A stretch of 64,000 nucleotides of DNA from Arsukibacterium perlucidum DSM 18276. GTDB lineage: Bacteria > Pseudomonadota > Gammaproteobacteria > Enterobacterales > Alteromonadaceae. The translations under genes and the position numbers were made by a program. The notes under the pieces are model-generated. The model was not told the DNA's origin and ran no database searches. It was given only the letters and a program-made list of their open reading frames with translations. The stretch covers positions 1 to 64,000 of the forward strand of contig NZ_KB907704.1 in the NCBI RefSeq assembly GCF_000382165.1, in the 5' to 3' direction. Below, piece after piece: positions 33,984 to 41,752 of this stretch (position 1 is its first letter; each line of letters starts with the position of its first letter).

Positions 33984-34019
33984 ATAGTATGCTGCTGAGC
34001 AGAGAAAAAAGGAGAGCAT

Positions 34020-34709
34020 ATGAGCCATATCGAAGTTCACCGTTCGCATCGGGTTGGCTGGCTGCGTGCGGCAGTGCTGGGCGCTAACGACGGTATCGTT
34101 TCTACCGCCAGCTTAATTATTGGCGTGGCCGCTGCCAGTACAACTCATGCCAGCGTGATGTTAGCAGGGGTAGCAGGTCTGGTCGCGGGGGCGATGTCGA
34201 TGGCGGCGGGTGAGTATGTGTCGGTCAGTTCGCAGGCTGATACTGAACATGCTGATCTTGAACTTGAAAGAGTTTCACTGGCAGAAAACCCACAGTTTGA
34301 AAAAAATGAGCTGGCGGAAATTTATGTAAAAAAAGGTGTTGAGCCGGACCTGGCACAACGGGTTGCGGAACAGCTGATGGTCCACGACGCTCTGGGTGCC
34401 CATGCCAGAGATGAGATCGGTATTTCAGCAAATGGTGCCGCCCGACCTGTTCAGGCAGCACTGTCATCTGCGGCCACCTTTACCATTGGTGCTGCATTGC
34501 CACTATTGGTTGCCTGGGCCATGCCGGGGCAATACCTGATCCATGCTGTTGCTGTGCTGTCGCTATGTTTTCTTACAGTGCTCGGGGTACTGGCAGCGCG
34601 GGCAGGTGGGGCACCTGTAATAAAGGGCGCTGTAAGGGTCACTTTCTGGGGCGCACTGGCCATGGCGCTAACAGCAGTGGTAGGAAGCGTTTTTGGGGTA
34701 GTTGCTTAG
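34020..34709 (+). CDS. VIT1/CCC1-family iron/manganese transporter
   Basis: This 229-residue protein has the family start HRVGWLRAAVLGANDGIVSTASLIIGVAAA, then AGAMSMAAGEYVSVSSQADTE, a charged cytoplasmic metal-binding stretch (ELAEIYVKKGVEPDLAQRVAEQLM), and three C-terminal helices. Family members export or store Fe2+ and Mn2+. Its position after the ferric-reductase-like and DUF2271 genes (36-base gap, AAAGGAGAG before the ATG) suggests that the Fe2+ made by reduction is handled by it. Confidence 0.9.
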   Translation: MSHIEVHRSHRVGWLRAAVLGANDGIVSTASLIIGVAAASTTHASVMLAGVAGLVAGAMSMAAGEYVSVSSQADTEHADLELERVSLAENPQFEKNELAEIYVKKGVEPDLAQRVAEQLMVHDALGAHARDEIGISANGAARPVQAALSSAATFTIGAALPLLVAWAMPGQYLIHAVAVLSLCFLTVLGVLAARAGGAPVIKGAVRVTFWGALAMALTAVVGSVFGVVA

Positions 34710-34738
34710 GAAGGCGGGCCTCAGAGTCTGTTTGTGTA

Positions 34739-34755
34739 CTTAAGTCTTGCTTAAG
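34739..34755 (+). promoter_or_regulatory. PmrA-type box upstream of the sulfatase-family gene
   Basis: CTTAAG-TCTTG-CTTAAG is a perfect YTTAAK-N5-YTTAAK direct repeat, ending 46 nt before the ATG at 34802. Confidence 0.75.
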
Positions 34756-34801
34756 CTTTAACCACTAGCATCCAATGCAAATAGCTGTTGGATGTTATTG
34801 C

Positions 34802-36763
34802 ATGTCATTAAACCGTCGTTTGCTTAGATTTTTCGGGCCCTATCTGCACTATGTGGTGATGCTGCTGGTGATTCTTTTGTTATTGTCAGCCAGTCGGGCA
34901 GGGTTATTTATCTGGCAGTACGACAGAGTTGTTGCTGCCGGCGATATCGCTACCATGTTACTGCAGGGAATAAGAGCCGATCTGATCCTGGTCGGCTTAT
35001 GGTTAAGCCTGCCGTTGTTGCTGGCGCCACTGTTGGCTCATCAAGCCAGTTTTACTTTGTGGCGCTACTTTAGCCATGGCTGGGTATTGCTCGGTCTTTG
35101 TCTGGTTATTTTTATTGAAGTATCGACCCCGCAGTTTATTCTGCAATATGACATCCGGCCGAACCGGCTGTACATTGAATACTTAAAATACCCTAAAGAA
35201 GTCTTCAGTACCCTGTGGCAGGGCTATCGGGCGATGTTGCTCGGTGGCATCGCCATCACCTTATTGTTGCTGTGGCTGTTGCACCGTTTATTTCGCAAGG
35301 TTACGGCTGTCGTCCAGCCTTATGCAACCAGAACATTCTGGTGCAGCTGGCCTGTTATTTTATTGCTGGTATTTGCCGCTATCCGTTCTTCCACCGATCA
35401 TCGGCCGGCCAATCCGGCGTTGTTTGCGATAACCAGCGATGCATTAGTAAACTCACTGATTATAAGCTCGCCATACTCAGTATTGTACGCTTTATATAGC
35501 CTGCGACATGAAGCGCGCTCCGGTGAAATATACGGCACGCTGCCTGACGACGAGATGCTGGCCCTGGCTCTGGATTGGCCCTGGCTGAAACAACTGAGTT
35601 TCTTAAATAAAACGCTACCGACCTTAAGCTATCGCCAGGCCAGTGCAACCCGCAGTAAACCGCTGAACCTGGTGATTATTTTGCAGGAAAGTCTGGGGGC
35701 AACTTTTGTTGAATCGCTGGGCGGGGTGGCGGTAACGCCGGAACTGGAACAGCTAAAAAGCAGTGGCTGGTGGTTTGAGCAAATGTATGCCACCGGCACC
35801 CGCTCAGTGCGCGGTATTGAAGCTGTGGTCTCGGGCTTTATGCCAACACCGGCACAAAGCGTGGTTAAGCTGTCTTTAGCGCAGCAGAATTTTTACACCC
35901 TGGGCAGCACGCTATCGCAGCAAGGCTATCACACCAGTTTTATTTATGGTGGTGAAGCGCACTTTGACAATATGCGCAGTTTTTTTACCGGCAATGGCAT
36001 CAAGCAGGTGATTGATCTGGCACAAATGCCAGCCCCGGTATTTGTTGGCAGCTGGGGTGCCAGTGATGAAGACTTATTTACTGCTACAGCCCGTCATCTG
36101 GCTGATATGCACCAGCAGCAGCTGCCCTTTTTCAGTCTGGTATTTACTTCGTCAAACCATACGCCTTTTGAGTTTCCGGATGGCCGTATCAGCTTGCATG
36201 AACAGCCGAAACAAACGGTAAATAACGCCGTTAAATATGCTGACTATGCGCTGGGCCAGTTTATCGCCCATGCCAGGCAACAACCTTACTGGCAGGATAC
36301 CCTGTTTCTGATTGTGGCCGATCACGACAACCGGGTTTACGGCAGCAGTCTGGTGCCGGTAGAGAAGTTTCATATCCCCGCCCTGATCTTAGGTGCCGAT
36401 CTGATGCCCAGGCACATTAAGCCGGTCGCCAGCCAGATTGACCTGGCGCCAACCTTGTTATCGTTGATGGGGATCAGTGGCCAGACTCCATTAACCGGAC
36501 GCGATTTCAGCAAAGATGATAGCAGCCCGGGCCGTGCCTTAATGCAATTTGATCAGTATTTTGCCCTGATGGAGCAGCAACAACTGACGATTTTGCGACC
36601 CGGTCAGCCGGCGGTCAGCGCACGTTATAACCTGCTGCAGAAACAGCTGGTACTGTCGGAGCAGGCGCCAACTGCTCAGCAAGTCAAACGGACATTGGCC
36701 CAGGTACTGTTGCCCTCTTATCTGTACCGGCAGCAACAATATCATTTAGCAGACCAACCGTAA
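34802..36763 (+). CDS. LTA-synthase-like membrane sulfatase/phosphotransferase
   Basis: This 653-residue protein has about five helices in the first 200 residues and a periplasmic alkaline-phosphatase-superfamily domain. Visible are the metal site (LVIILQESLGATFVESLGG), the nucleophile region ATGTRSVRGIEAVVSGFMP with its Thr, and the late SDHDN-equivalent VADHDNRVYG. The family covers LtaS, OpgB-like phosphoglycerol and phosphoethanolamine transferases. In a Gram-negative a cell-envelope head-group transferase is likely. The ATG at 34802 is preferred over 34775, which lacks a ribosome site. A PmrA-type box precedes it, as for eptA. Confidence 0.85.
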   Translation: MSLNRRLLRFFGPYLHYVVMLLVILLLLSASRAGLFIWQYDRVVAAGDIATMLLQGIRADLILVGLWLSLPLLLAPLLAHQASFTLWRYFSHGWVLLGLCLVIFIEVSTPQFILQYDIRPNRLYIEYLKYPKEVFSTLWQGYRAMLLGGIAITLLLLWLLHRLFRKVTAVVQPYATRTFWCSWPVILLLVFAAIRSSTDHRPANPALFAITSDALVNSLIISSPYSVLYALYSLRHEARSGEIYGTLPDDEMLALALDWPWLKQLSFLNKTLPTLSYRQASATRSKPLNLVIILQESLGATFVESLGGVAVTPELEQLKSSGWWFEQMYATGTRSVRGIEAVVSGFMPTPAQSVVKLSLAQQNFYTLGSTLSQQGYHTSFIYGGEAHFDNMRSFFTGNGIKQVIDLAQMPAPVFVGSWGASDEDLFTATARHLADMHQQQLPFFSLVFTSSNHTPFEFPDGRISLHEQPKQTVNNAVKYADYALGQFIAHARQQPYWQDTLFLIVADHDNRVYGSSLVPVEKFHIPALILGADLMPRHIKPVASQIDLAPTLLSLMGISGQTPLTGRDFSKDDSSPGRALMQFDQYFALMEQQQLTILRPGQPAVSARYNLLQKQLVLSEQAPTAQQVKRTLAQVLLPSYLYRQQQYHLADQP

Positions 36764-36768
36764 TGGCG

Positions 36769-36785
36769 CTTAAGGTTTGCTTAAG
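36769..36785 (+). promoter_or_regulatory. PmrA-type box upstream of the tlpA-apbE operon
   Basis: CTTAAG-GTTTG-CTTAAG, a perfect YTTAAK-N5-YTTAAK direct repeat, ends 40 nt before the ATG at 36826 and starts six bases after the sulfatase stop. Confidence 0.75.
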
Positions 36786-36825
36786 CAATCCAGGTTAGCC
36801 TGAACACCAATATATCGGAGGTGTT

Positions 36826-37308
36826 ATGCAATGTCGGTTTGTCAAAACATTGCTGATCGGGTGTTTGCTGAGTGGTTTGCTGGCTGGCAGGGTTGCTGCA
36901 ACCGAGCTTAGTGATTTAGAGGGCAGCCCGGTTCGCAGCATGCAGCAGCTGAAAGGTAAGGTGGTTCTGGTCGATTTCTGGGCGTCCTGGTGCGTGCCCT
37001 GCCGCAAGTCTTTTCCCTGGTTAAACACTATGCAGCAACAACATGCCGCCGCTGGCTTGCTGGTGCTGGCGGTAAACGAAGACAGCGAGCGTAGCGAAGC
37101 TAACCGGTTTTTACAGCAGGTACCGGCGCAGTTTGCTGTGCTGTATGACCGCGCTGGCTCGGTGGCAGAGCAATACCAGTTAAAGGGTATGCCCAGCAGT
37201 TTTCTGATCGACAAAAAAGGCCAGATCCGTTATCGCCATATTGGTTTTAAACAAGCAGATATCGCCGGCTATGAAGCAAAAATTCGCCAGTTACTGGCTG
37301 AGGAGTAA
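36826..37308 (+). CDS. TlpA-family periplasmic thioredoxin
   Basis: This 160-residue protein has a signal peptide (about 1-25) and a thioredoxin fold with the active site FWASWCVPCRKSFPW (Cys56-x2-Cys59) and the cis-proline loop KGMPSSFLID. It should reduce disulfides in the periplasm. It is the first gene of a four-gene operon with DUF4266, DUF3570 and ApbE, and may keep the cysteine-rich DUF4266 lipoprotein reduced. GGAGG lies before the ATG. Confidence 0.88.
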   Translation: MQCRFVKTLLIGCLLSGLLAGRVAATELSDLEGSPVRSMQQLKGKVVLVDFWASWCVPCRKSFPWLNTMQQQHAAAGLLVLAVNEDSERSEANRFLQQVPAQFAVLYDRAGSVAEQYQLKGMPSSFLIDKKGQIRYRHIGFKQADIAGYEAKIRQLLAEE

Positions 37309-37313
37309 GCAGA

Positions 37314-37544
37314 ATGAAACTGACAAAAATACTTAGCGCTGGCGTAATCACCCTGCTGCTTAGCCAGCTTAGCGCTTGCAGCACCCTTGGGGTTAAGCCA
37401 TGGGAGCGCGACGTGCTGGCAAAAGAAGAGATGGCGCTGAACAGTGCACCACTGGATAGCCGGCTGGACGACCATATTTACTTCAGTAAAGAAGGTAGTA
37501 GCGGCGGCCGCAGCTTTGCCGGTGGAGGTTGCGGATGCAATTAA
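37314..37544 (+). CDS. DUF4266 lipoprotein
   Basis: This 76-residue lipoprotein has lipobox LSAC (Cys22), then the family block GVKPWERDVLAKEEMAL and a Gly/Ser-rich end closing with GGGCGCN. The two C-terminal cysteines could bind metal or be the target of the TlpA thioredoxin encoded just before it. DUF4266 is almost always found with DUF3570. It overlaps the DUF3570 gene by ten bases. Function unknown. Confidence 0.85.
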   Translation: MKLTKILSAGVITLLLSQLSACSTLGVKPWERDVLAKEEMALNSAPLDSRLDDHIYFSKEGSSGGRSFAGGGCGCN

Positions 37545-38824
37545 AACAGCTGGCGAACATCAGTGCAGCATTGGCTGCAGCCAGCTGCGCCTTGCTGGGA
37601 CAACAGGCTCAGGCCGGCACTGTGTTGGATGACTGGCAGTTTAACAGTGCCATTTTACTGTACAACGAAACTGACCGGGTTAGTGCGGGCGAAGCTATTC
37701 TGACGGCACGCGGTGATTTTGGTGATGACAAGTTTCTGAATCTGGGGCTGGTAGTGGATGCCCTGACCGGTGCATCAGCGACCGGTGCTGTGGCGCAGCC
37801 TTATGTCCAGAGCTTTACCCGGCCATCGGGCCGCGGCAGCTATGACGTCGCGCCAGGCGTCACACCGCTGGATGATACGTTTCATGATACCCGGGTGCAG
37901 CTGGATGCGAGTTGGGAGCAACCGCTGGCGCCTAACTGGCGGGTTAGTGGTGGTGGCCATCTGTCGAAAGAATACGACTATTTGTCGATGGGCTTGAACG
38001 GTTCTGTAGCCCGGGACTTTAACCAGAAAAACACCACAGTATCGTTGGGCCTGGGCTACAGCCATGACACCATTTCGCCTGAAGGCGGTATTGCAAAGGC
38101 ATTTGCACCCATGTTGCTGCGCAGTAGCTATGTCGATGACAGCAGTTACCAGGCGGCTTTTGACGCCACTCGCGACCGGGCCGATGATACCAAAGACACC
38201 CTGGATATGTTACTGGGGCTGACTCAGGTCATTAACCGTAACTGGTTAATGCAGGTTAACTATTCACTGAGTATGGCCGATGGCTATATGACTGACCCGT
38301 TTAAACTGGTTAGTGTGGTTAACAGCAATGGTGAAGTACAGCAAAACCTTTATGAAACCCGGCCAGACCAGCGTACTAAGCATAGTTTGTACTGGCAAAA
38401 TAAATTACATCTGAGCGGTAGTTTTCTGGATGCGTCGTACCGTTATATGTGGGACGACTGGGAGCTGACATCACATACTGCTGATGTAAAATGGCGCTTG
38501 CCGATGGGAGATAGCTGGTATGTCGAACCACAGTTTCGTTATTACCAGCAAAGTGCGGCAGAGTTTTATCAACCGTTTATATTGCAGACAGAGCCACTGC
38601 CGCAGTACATCAGCGCTGATTACCGTATTGGTAAAATGAATACCTATACCGTGGGGGCTAAATTTGGCACTAAGTTGGCGCAAGGCAACGAGCTGTCATT
38701 CCGGATAGCACTGTATCAGCAGACACCGGAAAATGACGGGATAACGGCCCCGGGTGTACTGGCCGATGTTGAGCTGTATGAAAAAGTCACGGCGGTGATG
38801 GCGCAGCTCAGTTATTCTTTCTGA
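37535..38824 (+). CDS. DUF3570 outer-membrane protein with flavinylation motif
   Basis: This 429-residue protein has a signal peptide (1-27, AQA) and a long run of amphipathic beta strands with alternating aromatic residues, ending in YSF, as in outer-membrane barrels. It matches DUF3570. Residues 75-81 (DALTGAS) fit the ApbE target motif Dxx(S/T)GA(T/S), so Ser81 may carry FMN near the periplasmic N-terminus. A flavin-bearing barrel would carry electrons across or to the outer membrane. The ATG at 37535 has GGAGG eight bases upstream; a TTG at 37529 is rejected. Confidence 0.85.
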   Translation: MQLKQLANISAALAAASCALLGQQAQAGTVLDDWQFNSAILLYNETDRVSAGEAILTARGDFGDDKFLNLGLVVDALTGASATGAVAQPYVQSFTRPSGRGSYDVAPGVTPLDDTFHDTRVQLDASWEQPLAPNWRVSGGGHLSKEYDYLSMGLNGSVARDFNQKNTTVSLGLGYSHDTISPEGGIAKAFAPMLLRSSYVDDSSYQAAFDATRDRADDTKDTLDMLLGLTQVINRNWLMQVNYSLSMADGYMTDPFKLVSVVNSNGEVQQNLYETRPDQRTKHSLYWQNKLHLSGSFLDASYRYMWDDWELTSHTADVKWRLPMGDSWYVEPQFRYYQQSAAEFYQPFILQTEPLPQYISADYRIGKMNTYTVGAKFGTKLAQGNELSFRIALYQQTPENDGITAPGVLADVELYEKVTAVMAQLSYSF

Positions 38825-38852
38825 TCCTAACTGAGTGAGGTAAGGATAGCGC

Positions 38853-39752
38853 ATGCCGGAAATATCGCTGCGTAGCGGCAGCCATTGTGTTATTGGTCAG
38901 TTCCGAGCGATGGCCAGCCCCTGTGAAATTTTGCTGGAGCAGCATGATATGGCGTTGTGCCGGCAGCTCACTGAGTTGGCCGCTACTGAAGCAGAGCGCA
39001 TTGAGCAAAAGTACAGCCGCTATCGCAGTGACAGTGTTCTAAGCCAGCTAAATAGCCAGGCAGGTAGCTGGCAGACGCTGGATGTTGAAACCATGCAGTT
39101 GTTGGCCTTCGCTGATAGCTGCTATCAGCTTAGTGCGGGGTTGTTTGATATCAGCAGTGGCATTTTACGCCGCGCCTGGCAGTTTGATGGCTCGGCAAAT
39201 ATTGCCAGCCAGCAACAGCTTGATACTCTGCTGCCTTTGATTGGCTGGCAAAAAGTAAAACGAGAAGCTAACCGGCTGTGGTTGCCAGCCGGGATGGAAC
39301 TGGACCTGGGCGGCATTGCCAAGGAATATGCGGTAGATAAAGTACTGCAATTACTCAGCCTGCAGTTTACTGACGCAGCGATACCCAGCGTGGTGGTAAA
39401 TTTCGGCGGTGACATGCGTTGTAGCCGGCCCCGCGATGATGGCAGCTTATGGCGGATTGGCATTGAAAACCCGGCGCTGGCTGATCAGGCAATATCGGCA
39501 GTCGGATTAAGTAACGGTGCGCTGGCTACCAGTGGTGACAGCCGGCGCTTTCTATTAAAAGATGGCGTACGTTACAGTCATATTATTAACCCGACAACCG
39601 GCTGGCCTGTTACTGACGCGCCACGCTCAGTGACTGTGGCAGCACCAAACTGTCTGCTGGCCGGTATGCTGGCCACCACTGCCTTATTACAAGGCAGGGA
39701 TGCTGAAGCGTTTTTACAGGCACAGCAACTGCAATATTGGCTGGTGCCGTAA
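38853..39752 (+). CDS. apbE: FAD:protein FMN transferase
   Basis: This 299-residue enzyme attaches FMN from FAD to Ser/Thr of target proteins. Visible are FRAMASPCEILL, KYSRYRSDSVLSQLN, LDLGGIAKEYAVDKVL (Mg-FAD site), VVNFGGDMR and YSHIINPTTGWPV. It has no signal peptide or lipobox, unlike the classical periplasmic lipoprotein ApbE, so flavinylation might happen in the cytoplasm before export. Likely substrates are the DUF3570 protein (same operon) and the DUF2271 protein 5 kb upstream. Confidence 0.92.
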   Translation: MPEISLRSGSHCVIGQFRAMASPCEILLEQHDMALCRQLTELAATEAERIEQKYSRYRSDSVLSQLNSQAGSWQTLDVETMQLLAFADSCYQLSAGLFDISSGILRRAWQFDGSANIASQQQLDTLLPLIGWQKVKREANRLWLPAGMELDLGGIAKEYAVDKVLQLLSLQFTDAAIPSVVVNFGGDMRCSRPRDDGSLWRIGIENPALADQAISAVGLSNGALATSGDSRRFLLKDGVRYSHIINPTTGWPVTDAPRSVTVAAPNCLLAGMLATTALLQGRDAEAFLQAQQLQYWLVP

Positions 39753-39772
39753 CAATTTCACGGCTGAAATAA

Positions 39773-40693
39773 CTATTGATTGCCACTTAAGCTGAACTGA
39801 TAGGCATGTCGCGCCAGTGGCTGTTTTACACCGGTCTGGTAGGTATCAACCTGCACCAGGCCGTTGCTGTCGATATTAAACACCCGGTACATCGCAGTAT
39901 GCTGGCTTTCATCCGGAATTTTAGTCCGTTCCAGCCCCGGTATATGCAGGTAATGTACTTTGCCCAGTTGTTTTGAATGCTGCACCCGGTCCATATCCAT
40001 ATGTAAGTCACCGGAAATTACCGCAGCCAGATTGGGCTGAGCAATTACCCCGGCAAAACCAGGATGTTGAATACCTTTTTCGGCATTTTCAGGGTAGACA
40101 CCGGCCTGAGCGCCATGCACCACCAGTAATACCGGCTTGGGATAAAGCTGACTGATTTGCTGCTGCATCCAGTCAATACCGCTGTCGTTAAAGTCGCGGC
40201 CACGATCCGGTGAGGCCAATACCAGCGCCACAGTATCAAATTCCAGCACATAGCTTGCTGCATCTATGCTGATTTTGTCCTGATTCCACTTATTGGCATA
40301 CTCCAGAAAACGCTCTACGGTGCTGCCGTGCTCTTCATTGCCCATAATAGGGTAAAACGGCAGGGTCAATTGTTGCAGCACCGGCGTAACGTTGTCGTAC
40401 TGCAGCAGCGTACCTTTGTGGGCAATATCACCTACGCCAACCACAAAATCGAGCTGCAGCTGCGCGGTTAACTGATTAACGTCAGCTACTGCTGCAGCCA
40501 CATTCGGAAACTGCGGCTCAGGTTTGGGCTCGGCATCTCCCAGCACGGCGAAACTCAGTACTTTGCCGGCAGCTACTGGCTCTGCTTGCTGCTGTGGACC
40601 TGAACATGCGCTAAGTAGCGTACCAAAAATGGCGCCTAAGATTGTCAGTTGCAGCAGTTTCCAGCTACAGGTTTTGGTTTTAACAGGTTTCAT
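39773..40693 (-). CDS. Metallophosphoesterase lipoprotein
   Basis: This 306-residue lipoprotein has lipobox LLSAC (Cys30) and calcineurin-like motifs: LGDAEPKPE, VVGVGDIAHKG, IMGNEEHG, VVHGAQAG and SGDLHMD. Several standard metal ligands are replaced (GNHE becomes GNEE-H), so the metal site may be altered. It is the third gene of a GGDEF-AraC-phosphatase run, divergent from the phytase locus, and may complete phosphate release from phytate products. Substrate unknown. Confidence 0.8.
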   Translation of the reverse strand: MKPVKTKTCSWKLLQLTILGAIFGTLLSACSGPQQQAEPVAAGKVLSFAVLGDAEPKPEPQFPNVAAAVADVNQLTAQLQLDFVVGVGDIAHKGTLLQYDNVTPVLQQLTLPFYPIMGNEEHGSTVERFLEYANKWNQDKISIDAASYVLEFDTVALVLASPDRGRDFNDSGIDWMQQQISQLYPKPVLLVVHGAQAGVYPENAEKGIQHPGFAGVIAQPNLAAVISGDLHMDMDRVQHSKQLGKVHYLHIPGLERTKIPDESQHTAMYRVFNIDSNGLVQVDTYQTGVKQPLARHAYQFSLSGNQ

Positions 40694-40717
40694 AAGGTTC
40701 CTTTATTGATGTGGCGG

Positions 40718-41752
40718 TTAATTGAAATTGAATAAGCCTTTAAAATCTGTAGGTATTAAGCCAGTCAAGCGCTTAAAAGCCCGGCGAAAATTATGCTCAT
40801 CGGAATACCCCAGCTGTTGCGCCAACTGGCGGTTAGAATAATGGCCTTGTTGCAACAGACGGCGGGCTTGATCGCGCCGGATTTGATCCAACAGCCGGGC
40901 AAAATTAGTCTGATGCAGGCTAAGCTGGCGCTTCAGGCTGTTACTGGTAAGCCCCAGCGCGCCGGCTACTTGCTCCTGACTAAGCAGGTGCGGCAGAGCG
41001 AGTTGTTGCATGCTGCAGACGTTTTCCAGCAAGCCGCGCTGTTTTGCCAGCACCCGGTTCAGCTGACGACAGCTGCGACGGGCGGCCAGGAAACGTTCAG
41101 GATCAGCATCGGTAAAAGTTTGTTGCCACAGTGCCAGCGGAATACTGATACTGTCGCATGGCTGGCTGAAGCTGACAGTGCAATCCCAATGCAGTTGTGA
41201 CTGTAACTGTAAAGCGTCACATCCTGACTGCAACTGCACTTGAATATCTTGGCTGCTGCCAAGTTGCTGCTTGATTAAGGTCAGCAGCAATGAACACAGG
41301 ACAGTAACCATAAACGGCTGCTGATTACCGAGGCCGATAGCGGGTCGCAGCTCGATGGTAACGACTTGTTGTGACTTCAGGTATGCAGAGGCGTAAACTG
41401 CAGGGAACAACTGATGTCGAAAATACCATAATTGTGCAAGAGCCTGCCGCAGATTTTTAGCGGCCTGCAAACACTGGCACAGCGAAATATAATGACTGTT
41501 TAAGATGGCACTACCCAGCAAAAAAGGCAGCTCCGGGCTGTTCAGTTGCTGCTGACAATTTTGCAGTAATTTAAGCCAGTCGGCATGATGCAGCCTGCCA
41601 TGCGGTTTATGTAAGTCCTGCTCGAATATGCTGGTGCCGGTAAGCAGTTTGCTTAACGTCGCCCCGCGGCGCTGTGCCAGTGCCAGCAACTCGCTGCTAC
41701 CGTGCTGTAATAGCAGTATTTTATCCTGATAACCAAAGCTGCGCGCGTTCAT
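40718..41752 (-). CDS. AraC-family transcriptional regulator
   Basis: This 344-residue protein has an AraC-type N-terminal ligand domain (about 30-210, arabinose-binding-like PF12625 style) and a C-terminal double helix-turn-helix (LLDQIRRDQARRLLQQGHYSNRQLAQQLGYSDEHNFRRAFKRLTGLIPTDF, shown here only as its landmark). Its ATG overlaps the stop of the GGDEF gene by one base (TGATG). It may control the divergent TonB receptor/phytase genes or the phosphatase downstream. Confidence 0.88.
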   Translation of the reverse strand: MNARSFGYQDKILLLQHGSSELLALAQRRGATLSKLLTGTSIFEQDLHKPHGRLHHADWLKLLQNCQQQLNSPELPFLLGSAILNSHYISLCQCLQAAKNLRQALAQLWYFRHQLFPAVYASAYLKSQQVVTIELRPAIGLGNQQPFMVTVLCSLLLTLIKQQLGSSQDIQVQLQSGCDALQLQSQLHWDCTVSFSQPCDSISIPLALWQQTFTDADPERFLAARRSCRQLNRVLAKQRGLLENVCSMQQLALPHLLSQEQVAGALGLTSNSLKRQLSLHQTNFARLLDQIRRDQARRLLQQGHYSNRQLAQQLGYSDEHNFRRAFKRLTGLIPTDFKGLFNFN

